The translations under genes were made by a program, and so were the position numbers. From assembly GCA_030831945.1 (NCBI GenBank), contig JAURKC010000022.1:1-64000 (forward strand): a stretch of 64,000 nucleotides of DNA. Direction: 5' to 3'. This stretch comes from Ferruginibacter sp. GTDB taxonomy: Bacteria > Bacteroidota > Bacteroidia > Chitinophagales > Chitinophagaceae. Shown piece by piece: positions 55,859 to 64,000 of this stretch; within the stretch, counting starts at the first letter, position 1, and each line of letters begins with the position of its first letter. The notes below the pieces were generated by a model. The model was not told where the DNA came from and searched no databases. It was given only the letters and a program-made list of their open reading frames with translations.

Positions 55859-56803
55859 ATGAAAAAAATCCAGGAACTACAAATTGTTTTTATGGGTACT
55901 CCAGAATTTGCAGTAGCTACGCTGGATAAACTAGTCCAAGCAGGCTGCTCGATTGTTGGGGTAGTTACTGCACCCGATAAGGCTGCAGGACGTGGTATGC
56001 AATTGCAACAAAGTGCTGTAAAACAATATGCAATTGAACAGGGCCTCTTTGTATTACAACCAGAAAAATTAAAGAATCCTGAATTTTTAGAACAACTCAA
56101 AAACCTTCATGCAGACTTACAGATAGTGGTAGCCTTTCGAATGCTTCCAGAATTAGTATGGAACATGCCGCCGATGGGTACTGTCAATTTGCATGGTTCA
56201 CTATTACCTCAATACCGTGGTGCAGCGCCCATCAACTGGGCCATTATTAATGGAGAAAAAACTACGGGGGTGACTACTTTTAAATTACAACATGAAATTG
56301 ATACAGGAGATATTTTGTTAACTACTTCCATACCGATTGGGGAGCAAGAAACTGCAGGAGAACTTCATGACAAGATGAAAGAAATAGGCGCAGAACTTCT
56401 ACTACAAACTGTAAAAGGATTAGCAGAAGGTAGTTTAACCGAGTCTCCACAAATAGAAATGGGAAAGGATCAGCTAAAGGATTTAAAAAATGCTCCTAAA
56501 ATTTTTACTGCTTCCTGCCAAATTGATTGGAATAAATCAATCACTGAAATTTTTAATTTAATTAGAGGACTATCCCCTTATCCAGCTGCTTTTAGTTTTT
56601 TAGAAGGAAAAAAAGTGAAAATATATAAGTCTGAAAAAATACATACTACTCCCACCATCGCTTCAGGTGAATGGACAACTGATAAAAAAACTTTTTTACA
56701 CTTTGCAGGAACCGATGGATACCTTGCGATACAAGAACTCCAATTAGAAGGTAAAAAGAAAATGTCTATCACTGACTTTTTGAGAGGCTATCGATGGGCC
56801 TAA
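55859..56803 (+). CDS. fmt: Methionyl-tRNA formyltransferase
   Basis: A 314-residue cytosolic enzyme that formylates initiator Met-tRNA using 10-formyl-tetrahydrofolate. VFMGTPEFAV opens the Rossmann domain, and HGSLLPQYRGAAPINWAI is the folate and catalytic block (Asn-His-Asp set: NLHGS with downstream DTGDIL). The C-terminal OB-fold runs to FLRGYRWA. Length fits the family. Confidence 0.96.
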   Translation: MKKIQELQIVFMGTPEFAVATLDKLVQAGCSIVGVVTAPDKAAGRGMQLQQSAVKQYAIEQGLFVLQPEKLKNPEFLEQLKNLHADLQIVVAFRMLPELVWNMPPMGTVNLHGSLLPQYRGAAPINWAIINGEKTTGVTTFKLQHEIDTGDILLTTSIPIGEQETAGELHDKMKEIGAELLLQTVKGLAEGSLTESPQIEMGKDQLKDLKNAPKIFTASCQIDWNKSITEIFNLIRGLSPYPAAFSFLEGKKVKIYKSEKIHTTPTIASGEWTTDKKTFLHFAGTDGYLAIQELQLEGKKKMSITDFLRGYRWA

Positions 56804-56984
56804 ACTAATGCAAAAGATTCTGACTCTCAATGCAGGCTAATTTGCCCCCAAAAACTTCCTTTTTTATACCCATTCGAATAAATAAAATAAATAATATTAT
56901 CCTGAAATTCAACAGTAACGGTTACCTGTAAATTTCAACTAAAAATCAATTCTTTACTTACTTGAATCACTAGCTATTCATCAT

Positions 56985-56992
56985 TATATTTG
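56985..56992 (+). promoter_or_regulatory. -7 promoter box of the aminotransferase gene
   Basis: TATATTTG matches TAnnTTTG and ends 4 nt before the ATG. The upstream element is CTTG about 20 nt earlier (one mismatch). A near-leaderless transcript is implied. Confidence 0.55.
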
Positions 56993-56996
56993 CAAG

Positions 56997-58196
56997 ATGT
57001 TATCTATCAGCCATCGTGGGCAAATCATGCCAACTTCTCCGATTCGAAAATTAGTGCCTTTTGCAGAAGCTGCTCAAAAAAAAGGTATCCACGTATTTCA
57101 CTTAAATATTGGTCAGCCGGATATTGAGACTCCCAAACAAACATTGGATGCAGTTAGAAACAGTAATTTCAAAATTTTGGAATACAGTCATAGTGCAGGT
57201 AATGAGAGTTACCGAAAAAAATTAACTGGCTATTATGCAAAATCAGCTATTCATATTACTACAGACGAAATAATAATTACCACCGGTGCAAGCGAAGCTA
57301 TTTTATTTGGATTAATGGCCTGCATGGATCCAGGAGATGAAATTATTATACCTGAACCTTTTTATGCCAACTACAATGCTTTTGCTGTAGAGGTGGGAGT
57401 AGTCGTTCGTCCAATCACTTCTACTATAGATAAAAGTTTTGCACTTCCTCCAATTGCGGAATTCGAAAAAGCTATTACACCAAAGACAAAAGGAATTCTG
57501 ATTTGCAACCCCAACAACCCTACAGGCTATTTATATAGCAAAGAAGAGATGGAAATTTTGAAGCAAATTATTTTAAAGCATAATCTCTATTTATTTTGTG
57601 ATGAAGCGTATCGTGAGTTTTGTTATGAAGGAAGTCACACCAGTTTCATGACATTAAAAGGTGTAGAAAATCATATCGTTCTAATGGACTCTATTAGTAA
57701 AAGATATAGCGCTTGCGGTGGAAGAATTGGTGCATTGATCACAAAAAATAAAGAGGTATTAAATTCAGTAATGAAATTTGCTCAAGCTCGACTAAGTCCT
57801 CCAGGCTTTGCACAGATATTAGGAGAGGCAGCAGTTGATTTGCCCGATAATTATTTTGATGAAACAAAGGCCGAATACAAAAAAAGAAGGGATACGATTG
57901 TAAAAAGATTGAATTCAATTCCAGGCGTATTTTGTCCTAACCCAGGAGGAGCTTTTTATACCATTGCTAGATTACCCATTGATGATTCTGAAACTTTTTG
58001 TCAATGGCTGCTAGAATCTTTTTCTTATAATAAACAAACCGTTATGCTAGCTCCAGCTGGCGGCTTCTATAGCACTCCAGGTCTTGGCAAGAATGAAGTA
58101 AGGCTGGCATATGTTTTAAATGTTAATGCTATTAATTCTGCAATGGATTGTTTAGAAAAAGCATTAGAAGAGTATCCAGGTAAAGTTGCTATTTAA
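56997..58196 (+). CDS. PLP-dependent aminotransferase class I/II
   Basis: A 399-residue cytosolic enzyme of the aspartate-aminotransferase fold. The HLNIGQPDIETP opening, the CNPNNPTGYLYS block, CDEAYREF (cofactor Asp and Tyr) and DSISKRYSACGGRIG with the PLP lysine are all intact. The substrate class (aspartate, aromatic or branched) cannot be read from sequence. Length is typical. Confidence 0.92.
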   Translation: MLSISHRGQIMPTSPIRKLVPFAEAAQKKGIHVFHLNIGQPDIETPKQTLDAVRNSNFKILEYSHSAGNESYRKKLTGYYAKSAIHITTDEIIITTGASEAILFGLMACMDPGDEIIIPEPFYANYNAFAVEVGVVVRPITSTIDKSFALPPIAEFEKAITPKTKGILICNPNNPTGYLYSKEEMEILKQIILKHNLYLFCDEAYREFCYEGSHTSFMTLKGVENHIVLMDSISKRYSACGGRIGALITKNKEVLNSVMKFAQARLSPPGFAQILGEAAVDLPDNYFDETKAEYKKRRDTIVKRLNSIPGVFCPNPGGAFYTIARLPIDDSETFCQWLLESFSYNKQTVMLAPAGGFYSTPGLGKNEVRLAYVLNVNAINSAMDCLEKALEEYPGKVAI

Positions 58197-58372
58197 TTAC
58201 TTTCATTCATAAAAACTACTAGCAGTACTTAGTATCAAACCTAGCGCTTTCTGCTTTTTTAAATAAAAAACACAAGTAGCTAAAGTACAAGATTTACGAA
58301 TCCGCTCCTGCAGAATTGCTAAAAGGCAGCTTATGTAATTCACTTACCTTTACCAAAACGTACTTTGTAACA

Positions 58373-59650
58373 ATGATTACAATTATACTTATCACTATTT
58401 TTATTTTGGGATACTTAGCGATTGCATTTGAGCAACCGCTAAAATTAAATAAAGCAGCCGCAGCATTATTAACAGGTGTACTATGCTGGACTACTTACAC
58501 AATTCAAAGCCAATCACCAGAAACGGTTATTAAAGAGTTAAATGAACACCTAGGAGAAATTGCTTCTATCCTATTTTTTTTACTAGGTGCCATGACAATT
58601 GTTGAGGTAATAGACTCGCATAATGGTTTTGAAATTATTACTCAAAAAATTACCACTTCCAGCAAAAAACGACTCTTATTTATTATAACGGGAATTACCT
58701 TTTTACTTTCTGCACTATTAGACAATCTAACTACTGCGATAGTAATGACATCTGTTTGTGCAAAAATTTTAGCCGATAAGGAAGATCGTCTTTGGTTTGC
58801 AGGAATGATTGTTATTGCAGCTAATGCAGGAGGGGCTTGGTCTCCCTTGGGTGACGTTACCACCACCATGCTTTGGATTGGCGGACAAATAACCGCTTTG
58901 AATATTATAAAAGAACTAATCTTTCCATCTTTAGTAGCCTGTGGAATTCCGCTATTATTGATGGCTCGTCGATTTAAAGGAATAAATTTTATCCCTTCAC
59001 CTTTTCAAGAAAGACCACTAAAAGAAAAAAAAGAAAGTACTATTATATTGGTTGCTGGAATTATTTTGTTACTAAGTGTTCCGGTATTTAAAACTATAAC
59101 ACATTTACCTCCATTTATGGGAATGTTGTTAGCACTCAGTATTATGTGGATAATCAATTCGATGATGCACAAAAAAAAGGAGGGTGCTGATGCTGAAAAA
59201 TTTACTGTAGCAAAAGCCTTGCAAAGAATAGATACCCCGAGTATTTTATTTTTTCTTGGAATTTTATTAGCAGTTGCAGCTTTACAATCTTATGGGATAT
59301 TAAAAATCACCGCCACTTACCTGAGCAATTCGCTTCACAATGATTACCTAATTGGTATTGCACTAGGCATGCTTTCTTCTATCGTAGATAATGTGCCTCT
59401 AGTAGCCGCTGCACAGGGAATGTATGATTTATCGACCTATCCAACTGATCATCCATTTTGGGAATTCCTTGCATTAACTACTGGCACTGGAGGTAGCGCC
59501 ATTATCATTGGTTCTGCAGCGGGTGTTGCCGTAATGGGGATTGAACAAATTAATTTCATCTGGTACCTAAAGAAAATCAGCTGGTTAGCTATTGTCGGAT
59601 TTATAGCAGCTATTGCTGTGTTTTATCTAGAAAATGTTTTTTTTATTTGA
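58373..59650 (+). CDS. nhaD: NhaD-type sodium:proton antiporter
   Basis: A 425-residue inner-membrane protein with about 12 segments. TFLLSALLDNLTTAIVMTSV and AGGAWSPLGDVTTTMLW are NhaD hallmarks, and LSSIVDNVPLVAAAQ is the second conserved aspartate region. NhaD exports sodium or lithium at alkaline pH. ATG 58373 is chosen over TTG 58316 because the hydrophobic N terminus begins there. Confidence 0.92.
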   Translation: MITIILITIFILGYLAIAFEQPLKLNKAAAALLTGVLCWTTYTIQSQSPETVIKELNEHLGEIASILFFLLGAMTIVEVIDSHNGFEIITQKITTSSKKRLLFIITGITFLLSALLDNLTTAIVMTSVCAKILADKEDRLWFAGMIVIAANAGGAWSPLGDVTTTMLWIGGQITALNIIKELIFPSLVACGIPLLLMARRFKGINFIPSPFQERPLKEKKESTIILVAGIILLLSVPVFKTITHLPPFMGMLLALSIMWIINSMMHKKKEGADAEKFTVAKALQRIDTPSILFFLGILLAVAALQSYGILKITATYLSNSLHNDYLIGIALGMLSSIVDNVPLVAAAQGMYDLSTYPTDHPFWEFLALTTGTGGSAIIIGSAAGVAVMGIEQINFIWYLKKISWLAIVGFIAAIAVFYLENVFFI

Positions 59651-59675
59651 ATAAAAAATAATTACTGAAATCGAA

Positions 59676-60692
59676 ATGAAAGCAATTTTTTTAATCAAAA
59701 ATGGGTCGGCTGAAAAAGTATTTGAAACAAGAGAAGTCAGTACACCTAATCCAAGTACTGGAGAGGTATTAATAAAAGTAGAAGCCTTTGGTTTAAATTT
59801 TGCCGATGTGATGGCTCGCAATGGAATGTATAAGGATGCTCCACCGATGCCCTGTGTTCTTGGCTACGATGTAGCTGGCACTATTGAAAAAATTGGAGAG
59901 GGCGTTACTCATTTAAAAGCAGGGGATCGGGTGACTGCAATGACTCGTTTTGGTGGCTATGCAGAATATGCCATCACTGATGCTAGAGCCACTGCTATTA
60001 TTCCTGAAACGATAGACGCTGCAACTGCAACCGCTTTAACCACTCAATATTGTACCGCCTATTTTTCAGCGGCGGAAATGGTCAATCTTCATCCTGGCGA
60101 TAAAGTGTTGATTCATTCTGGTGCAGGAGGTGTTGGAACTGCACTCATTCAATTTGCTAAATACAAACAATGCGAAATTTTTTCTACTGCTGGCTCTGAA
60201 GAAAAAATTAACTATTTGAAAAAATTAGGTGTTCATCATCCTATTAATTATCAAACACATGATTTTGAAAAAGAAGTAAATAAAATAACTGGTGGAAAAG
60301 GACTAAATGTAATATTTGATGCGGTGGGAGGAAAATCAGTAAAAAAAGGATTTCGATCCTTAGCAGCAGGAGGCAGAATTATTTGTTACGGAGCCTCCGA
60401 TATGACTAATAAAAACTTATGGGGTAAACTAAAAGCAGCCATCGGATTTGGTTTTTATCATCCAGTAATGTTGATGATGCCATCCAAAGCAATGATTGGA
60501 GTGAATATGCTTAGTGTCGCAGATCAACACCCGCTGACATTGCAACGTTGTTTAACTGAAGTCGTTAAACTCACTGCATCAGGAGTTTTCAAACCTACAG
60601 TAGGAAAAGTATTTGAAGCTTCAGCAATAGCAGCTGCCCATGAATATCTTGAAAAAAGAAAAAGTATGGGTAAAGTAGCAATTCAATGGTAA
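59676..60692 (+). CDS. Quinone-oxidoreductase/zinc-type alcohol dehydrogenase family protein
   Basis: A 338-residue cytosolic medium-chain reductase. GLNFADVMARNGMY and PCVLGYDVAGTIEKIGEGV open the catalytic domain. HSGAGGVGTALIQFAKYK is the nucleotide-binding motif. No zinc-ligand cysteines are in place, so it is a zinc-free member close to VAT-1/quinone reductase types. It follows nhaD after 25 bp in the same direction. Confidence 0.88.
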   Translation: MKAIFLIKNGSAEKVFETREVSTPNPSTGEVLIKVEAFGLNFADVMARNGMYKDAPPMPCVLGYDVAGTIEKIGEGVTHLKAGDRVTAMTRFGGYAEYAITDARATAIIPETIDAATATALTTQYCTAYFSAAEMVNLHPGDKVLIHSGAGGVGTALIQFAKYKQCEIFSTAGSEEKINYLKKLGVHHPINYQTHDFEKEVNKITGGKGLNVIFDAVGGKSVKKGFRSLAAGGRIICYGASDMTNKNLWGKLKAAIGFGFYHPVMLMMPSKAMIGVNMLSVADQHPLTLQRCLTEVVKLTASGVFKPTVGKVFEASAIAAAHEYLEKRKSMGKVAIQW

Positions 60693-60735
60693 TACAATCC
60701 ATTTTACGAGTGCTACAATACACTGCTCCAATCCA

Positions 60736-61050
60736 ATGGCAGTTGTTTTTTAATTAAATAGCAAAAGATTTATGGCACTCAATGGAGGACCAGATTATAA
60801 ATTCAATGAAGCCATTTCAATAGTAGTCAACTGTGAAACTCAGGTAGAAATTAATCATTACTGGAACAAATTTGCTGAGGAAGGTCAAGAAGGAAAATGT
60901 GGATGAATAAAAGTTAAATATGGAGTTTTATGACAAATAATTCCTACGATGCTTGACAAACTTATGAGCGATCCAGAAAAAGCACCAAAGGCTTTGTATG
61001 CTTTTATGCAAATGAAAAAGATAGATATTGGAAAATTGACTCAGCTCTAG
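60736..61050 (+). pseudogene. VOC/PhnB-like gene remnant with three nonsense codons
   Basis: Read in one frame, the remnant gives MAVVF-stop-LNSKRFMALNGGP, then a normal PhnB-like stretch (AISIVVNCETQVEINHYW) to EGKCG-stop, KVKYGVL-stop, then QIIPTMLDKL and FMQMKKIDIGKL to a final TAG. The stop codons are TAA (60751), TGA (60904) and TGA (60931). The last two fall exactly where relatives have Trp. The N-terminal part is missing. Frame and C-terminal motifs are well kept, so inactivation is recent. Confidence 0.85.
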
Positions 61051-61157
61051 GCTATTTGGAAAAACAGGATTGAACTATTTCATATTTATATCCTGAACGC
61101 TATTTCTAGATTTCGTATACTATTGTAAAATAATTATTAACCACTTATTTAAAAAAA

Positions 61158-61541
61158 ATGGAAAGAAAGAATATTTTAACAGGTTCTCCATGGGAAGACA
61201 AAATGGGCTATTGCCGTGCCGTTCGAATAGGAAATATAGTAGAAGTTTCCGGAACGGTTGCTATTGTAGATGGCATAAAAGTTAAAGCAGATGACGCTTA
61301 TGCACAAACCATGAATATTTTAGAAAGAATTGAAATAGTATTGAAAGACCTGAATGTAAGCATGAAAGATGTCATTCGCACTCGAATTTTCACTTCTGAC
61401 ATTACTAGTTTTGAAGCTGTTGCAAAAGCACACGCTGGCTTTTTTAAAGATATAAAACCTACCACAGGATTTTATGAAGTAAGTAAATTGATAGCCCCTG
61501 AATATCTAGTAGAAATTGAATTTACAGCAGTAGTGAATTAA
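61158..61541 (+). CDS. RidA family (YjgF/YER057c) protein
   Basis: A 127-residue cytosolic protein with the chorismate-mutase-like trimer fold. GNIVEVSGTVAIVDG, the DVIRTRIFTSDI segment with the conserved Arg of imine/enamine deaminases, and the GFYEVSKLIAPEYLVEIEFTAVV ending are all present. RidA members hydrolyse reactive enamines, but this subfamily's substrate is not known. Confidence 0.9.
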   Translation: MERKNILTGSPWEDKMGYCRAVRIGNIVEVSGTVAIVDGIKVKADDAYAQTMNILERIEIVLKDLNVSMKDVIRTRIFTSDITSFEAVAKAHAGFFKDIKPTTGFYEVSKLIAPEYLVEIEFTAVVN

Positions 61542-61603
61542 TTGATAGACATAGATTGATTTTCATTTATTCCCTGTCAGGAATAAATTTAAAACTATAC
61601 GAA

Positions 61604-62314
61604 ATGAAAAACATTATATTTATTTTAATCGCCTTAGTGCTAGTCTCCTATCAAAAAAATAAAATCAGTCTTCTTGCTGACCCATCGGATTATTTAACTG
61701 ATATCAAAACTGAACTAAAAAAAGAATGGCCAAAAAACAGAACGATTAATTTAGTTTTTCATGGGCATTCTGTTCCAGCAGGATACTTTAAAACTCCTTT
61801 GGTCAATACATTTGACTCCTACCCTATGCAGGTTTTAAAAATGGTAAAAGAAAAGTACCCTTTTGCCGTTATTAATATAATCAATACATCTATCGGCGGC
61901 GAAAATTCCTTGAGTGGAGAAAAAAGATTTGATTCAACTGTTTTGAATCATCAACCTGATGTATTATTTATCGACTATGCACTCAACGATCGTTCTGCTG
62001 GACTAGAAAAAGCGGCAAAAGCATGGAGTACCATGATTGAAAAGGCCTTAAAAAAGAATATAAAAGTAATTCTATTAACTCCATCTCCAGACCAAAGAAT
62101 AGATATATTATCCCCCAATAATGAATTAGAAAAACATGCTTTGCAAATAAAGGCATTAGCAAAAAAATACGATGTCGGATTAATAGATAGCTATGAGGAG
62201 TTCAGAAATAAGGTCTTGTCTGGAGAACCCATCACAAACTATATGTCACAGGTAAACCACCCTAATCAACAAGGGCATTTACTGATTGCCAATAAAATAG
62301 CTGAATTTTTTTAA
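61604..62314 (+). CDS. SGNH/GDSL-type hydrolase, exported
   Basis: A 236-residue protein with a hydrophobic N terminus (IIFILIALVLVS). FHGHSVPAG holds the block I serine, NTSIGGENS the block II Gly, and YALNDRSAG the block III Asn. VNHPNQQGHLLIA holds the catalytic Asp/His pair (NHPN..GH). The GDS of block I is altered to GHS. It is likely a periplasmic esterase; no substrate is visible. ATG 61604 is chosen over TTG 61556. Confidence 0.8.
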   Translation: MKNIIFILIALVLVSYQKNKISLLADPSDYLTDIKTELKKEWPKNRTINLVFHGHSVPAGYFKTPLVNTFDSYPMQVLKMVKEKYPFAVINIINTSIGGENSLSGEKRFDSTVLNHQPDVLFIDYALNDRSAGLEKAAKAWSTMIEKALKKNIKVILLTPSPDQRIDILSPNNELEKHALQIKALAKKYDVGLIDSYEEFRNKVLSGEPITNYMSQVNHPNQQGHLLIANKIAEFF

Positions 62315-62363
62315 TAGACTAGAAAAGTAAAAACTTTATTTTCCTTTCATTTCACTCCTGGCT

Positions 62364-62371
62364 TATCTTTG
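62364..62371 (+). promoter_or_regulatory. -7 promoter box of gltX
   Basis: TATCTTTG matches TAnnTTTG and ends 4 nt before the gltX ATG at 62376. The upstream TTTG is not clear. A near-leaderless mRNA is implied. Confidence 0.5.
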
Positions 62372-62375
62372 CCCT

Positions 62376-63908
62376 ATGGCCAATAAAGTTAGAGTTCGAT
62401 TTGCACCCAGTCCAACTGGGGGGCTTCATTTAGGCGGAGTTAGAACCGTGCTATTTAATTATTTATTTGCAAAAAAACACCAAGGTGATTTTATAGTTCG
62501 CGTAGAGGATACCGATCAAACAAGATGGGTAGATGGTGCGGAGAAATATATTTTCGACTGCCTAGACTGGTGTGGACTAGTACCCGATGAAAGTGTGATT
62601 CATGGTGGTCCGTATACCCCTTACCGGCAGAGTGAAAGAAAACCAATTTACCGCCAATATGCTGAACAACTCATTCAACAAGGTAATGCTTATTATGCCT
62701 TTGATACTTCTGCAGAATTAGAAGCGATGAGAGAAAAGCTAAAAGCTGCCGGCAGCAATAGTTTGCAATACGATCATCATATACGGATGAGCATGAACAA
62801 TTCGTTGCGCTTATTACCTGAAGAAACAAAAGCATTAATTGATGCAGGAACCCCCTATGTCATCCGCATAAAAGTTAATTCCAATGAACTCATTCCTTTT
62901 TCAGATATGATCAGAGGAGAAATGGAATTTGATACGAATACAGTAGATGACAAAGTATTACTTAAAGCTGATGGAATGCCCACCTACCATCTTGCCGTGG
63001 TGATTGACGATTATTTAATGAAAATAAGTCATGCCTTTAGAGGAGAGGAATGGCTACCAAGCGCGCCAGTCCACATTTTATTATGGAAATACTTGTTTGG
63101 ACTAGATCAAATGCCCCATTGGGCGCATCTTCCATTAATTTTAAAACCAGATGGAAACGGAAAACTAAGTAAGCGTGACGGAGATCGTCTAGGCTTTCCC
63201 GTTTATGCTATGGATTGGATAGACCCTACTTCAAAGGAGGTTACCAAAGGATTTAAGGAATTAGGCTTTTTACCAGAAGCATTCATCAACCTATTAGCTG
63301 TACTAGGCTGGAATGACGGTACAGAGCAAGAAGTATTTTCATTAGAAGAATTAATAGAAAAATTTAGCATCGAAAAAGTTCATAAAGGCGGCGCTAAATT
63401 TGATTTCGAAAAAGCAAAATGGTTTAATCAAGAATGGATCAAAAAATTGCCTATTGAAAATTATAAAGAAAGAGTTAAAGAAATCTTCTTGAGCAAAGGA
63501 GTCTCCAATATAGATGATAACTATTTGGGAGAAGTGATGAATTTAATTAAAGAGCGCTGTATTGTACTTCCAGATTTTTATACTCAAGGTTTATACTTCT
63601 TTGATTCACCTAGCTCCTATGATGAAGCATCCGTTAAGCCAAAATGGGATGAAGCTAAAAAAGAATACTTCAATAGCCTAATCGATCAATTAAACCAACT
63701 AGAAAGTTGGGATGCGATTTCCATTGAAACAATTTTCAAACAAATTGCTACTGAAAAAAATAGTAAAGTAGGTGAATTACAAATGATGCTAAGAGTATTT
63801 TTAGTGGGTAGCAAAATGGGGCCAGGCTTATTCATCATTGCTGAAACAATTGGTAAAATAAATACGCTTCAAAGAATAGAAAATGCTTTGAAAGTTTTTG
63901 GAGCGTAA
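62376..63908 (+). CDS. gltX: Glutamyl-tRNA synthetase
   Basis: A 510-residue class I synthetase that charges tRNA-Glu. The N-terminal FAPSPTGGLHLGGVRTVLFN carries the HIGH-type motif (HLGG). RVEDTDQTR is the glutamate pocket, and GKLSKRDGDRLGF is the KMSKS-type loop. The C-terminal anticodon-binding region fills the rest. Length fits the family, and all key motifs are intact. Confidence 0.96.
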   Translation: MANKVRVRFAPSPTGGLHLGGVRTVLFNYLFAKKHQGDFIVRVEDTDQTRWVDGAEKYIFDCLDWCGLVPDESVIHGGPYTPYRQSERKPIYRQYAEQLIQQGNAYYAFDTSAELEAMREKLKAAGSNSLQYDHHIRMSMNNSLRLLPEETKALIDAGTPYVIRIKVNSNELIPFSDMIRGEMEFDTNTVDDKVLLKADGMPTYHLAVVIDDYLMKISHAFRGEEWLPSAPVHILLWKYLFGLDQMPHWAHLPLILKPDGNGKLSKRDGDRLGFPVYAMDWIDPTSKEVTKGFKELGFLPEAFINLLAVLGWNDGTEQEVFSLEELIEKFSIEKVHKGGAKFDFEKAKWFNQEWIKKLPIENYKERVKEIFLSKGVSNIDDNYLGEVMNLIKERCIVLPDFYTQGLYFFDSPSSYDEASVKPKWDEAKKEYFNSLIDQLNQLESWDAISIETIFKQIATEKNSKVGELQMMLRVFLVGSKMGPGLFIIAETIGKINTLQRIENALKVFGA

Positions 63909-63948
63909 TTACTTTCTATTCATAGACAATTCATTTAAAGAAACCATC

Positions 63949-64000
63949 ATGAATACTGATAAAAAAAGACCCATTCGCATATTGATTGCAAAAGTAGGTC
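63949..64000 (+). CDS. Cobalamin-binding domain protein (methylmalonyl-CoA mutase C-terminal type), partial
   Basis: The window ends inside this gene, 17 codons after its ATG. The residues MNTDKKRPIRILIAKVG match the start of small B12-binding proteins (family text: RPIRxLxAKVGLDGHDRG). Only the N terminus is visible, so this is a motif-based call. Confidence 0.65.
   Translation, partial: MNTDKKRPIRILIAKVG

Noticed and set aside
60904..60933. TGA read as Trp (alternative genetic code)
   Set aside because: Intact genes in the window end in TGA (for example at 16179 and 22630), and the same remnant also has TAA.
1..64000. Prophage, transposon, CRISPR array or rRNA operon
   Set aside because: No integrase, transposase, terminase, spacer array or rRNA sequence recognised on either strand.

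Overview
The window is a 64 kb stretch of low-GC chromosome, by eye in the mid-30s percent. It comes from a member of the Bacteroidota, most likely a Chitinophagaceae-like relative. The evidence is the promoter style (TTTG, about 19 nt, TAnnTTTG), the lack of Shine-Dalgarno sequences, and the gene content: a DUF5687/ABC pair, a DUF6263 lipoprotein-like protein, a NamZ-type DUF1343 muramidase, TamB, an MntR-type DtxR repressor with an Nramp-universal-stress fusion, and a short alpha-glucan phosphorylase. I see no rRNA, prophage, transposase or CRISPR array. Most of the window is housekeeping and accessory metabolism in short operons.

Layout. 1-450: a tRNA-Lys(UUU) gene on the minus strand, preceded in its own transcription unit by two tandem truncated tRNA-like copies. 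0.4-8.5 kb: a short-chain dehydrogenase, an SAM hydroxide adenosyltransferase, a minus-strand operon (secreted PIG-L-type deacetylase, a 34-residue membrane peptide, a sodium:solute symporter) and a divergent gamma-glutamyltranspeptidase. 8.6-14.7 kb: a very large TamB-like protein and convergent ribBA. 15-18.4 kb: a three-gene cluster of GCS2-type carboxylate-amine ligase, class I glutamine amidotransferase and ATP-grasp-like protein. This is the best candidate for an undescribed biosynthetic or modification pathway. 18.4-23.6 kb: a DsbA-like protein lacking the first active-site cysteine, clpB, a channel-like membrane protein and queG. 23.8-29.5 kb: an ABC-2 permease operon, a Xre/RES toxin-antitoxin pair overlapping folK, a deoxynucleoside kinase, an MFS transporter and a Cys-cluster protein. 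29.7-39.3 kb: gcvP, a secreted small protein, a saccharopine-dehydrogenase-like protein, an acyltransferase, the DUF5687/ABC pair behind a long perfect hairpin, a cold-shock protein and a DUF6263 protein.

39.3-49.5 kb: glgP (with Thr where the cofactor lysine is expected), a 150-bp palindromic intergenic element, the mntR-mntH manganese module with a recognisable operator, an MFS protein, DedA, a dicarboxylate/amino-acid symporter with an unusual coiled insertion, and an APC permease. 49.6-64 kb: a secreted amidase, an SPFH protein, peptidase T, an FKBP isomerase, NamZ, fmt, an aminotransferase, NhaD, a quinone oxidoreductase, a dead VOC-family gene, RidA, an SGNH hydrolase, gltX and the start of a B12-binding protein.

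Themes. Several promoters end only 4-6 nt before the ATG, suggesting leaderless or near-leaderless mRNAs. There are traces of local duplication and decay: the tRNA array, a second copy of the queG 3' end, and the VOC pseudogene. All functional calls rest on reading motifs by eye; no database search was possible.
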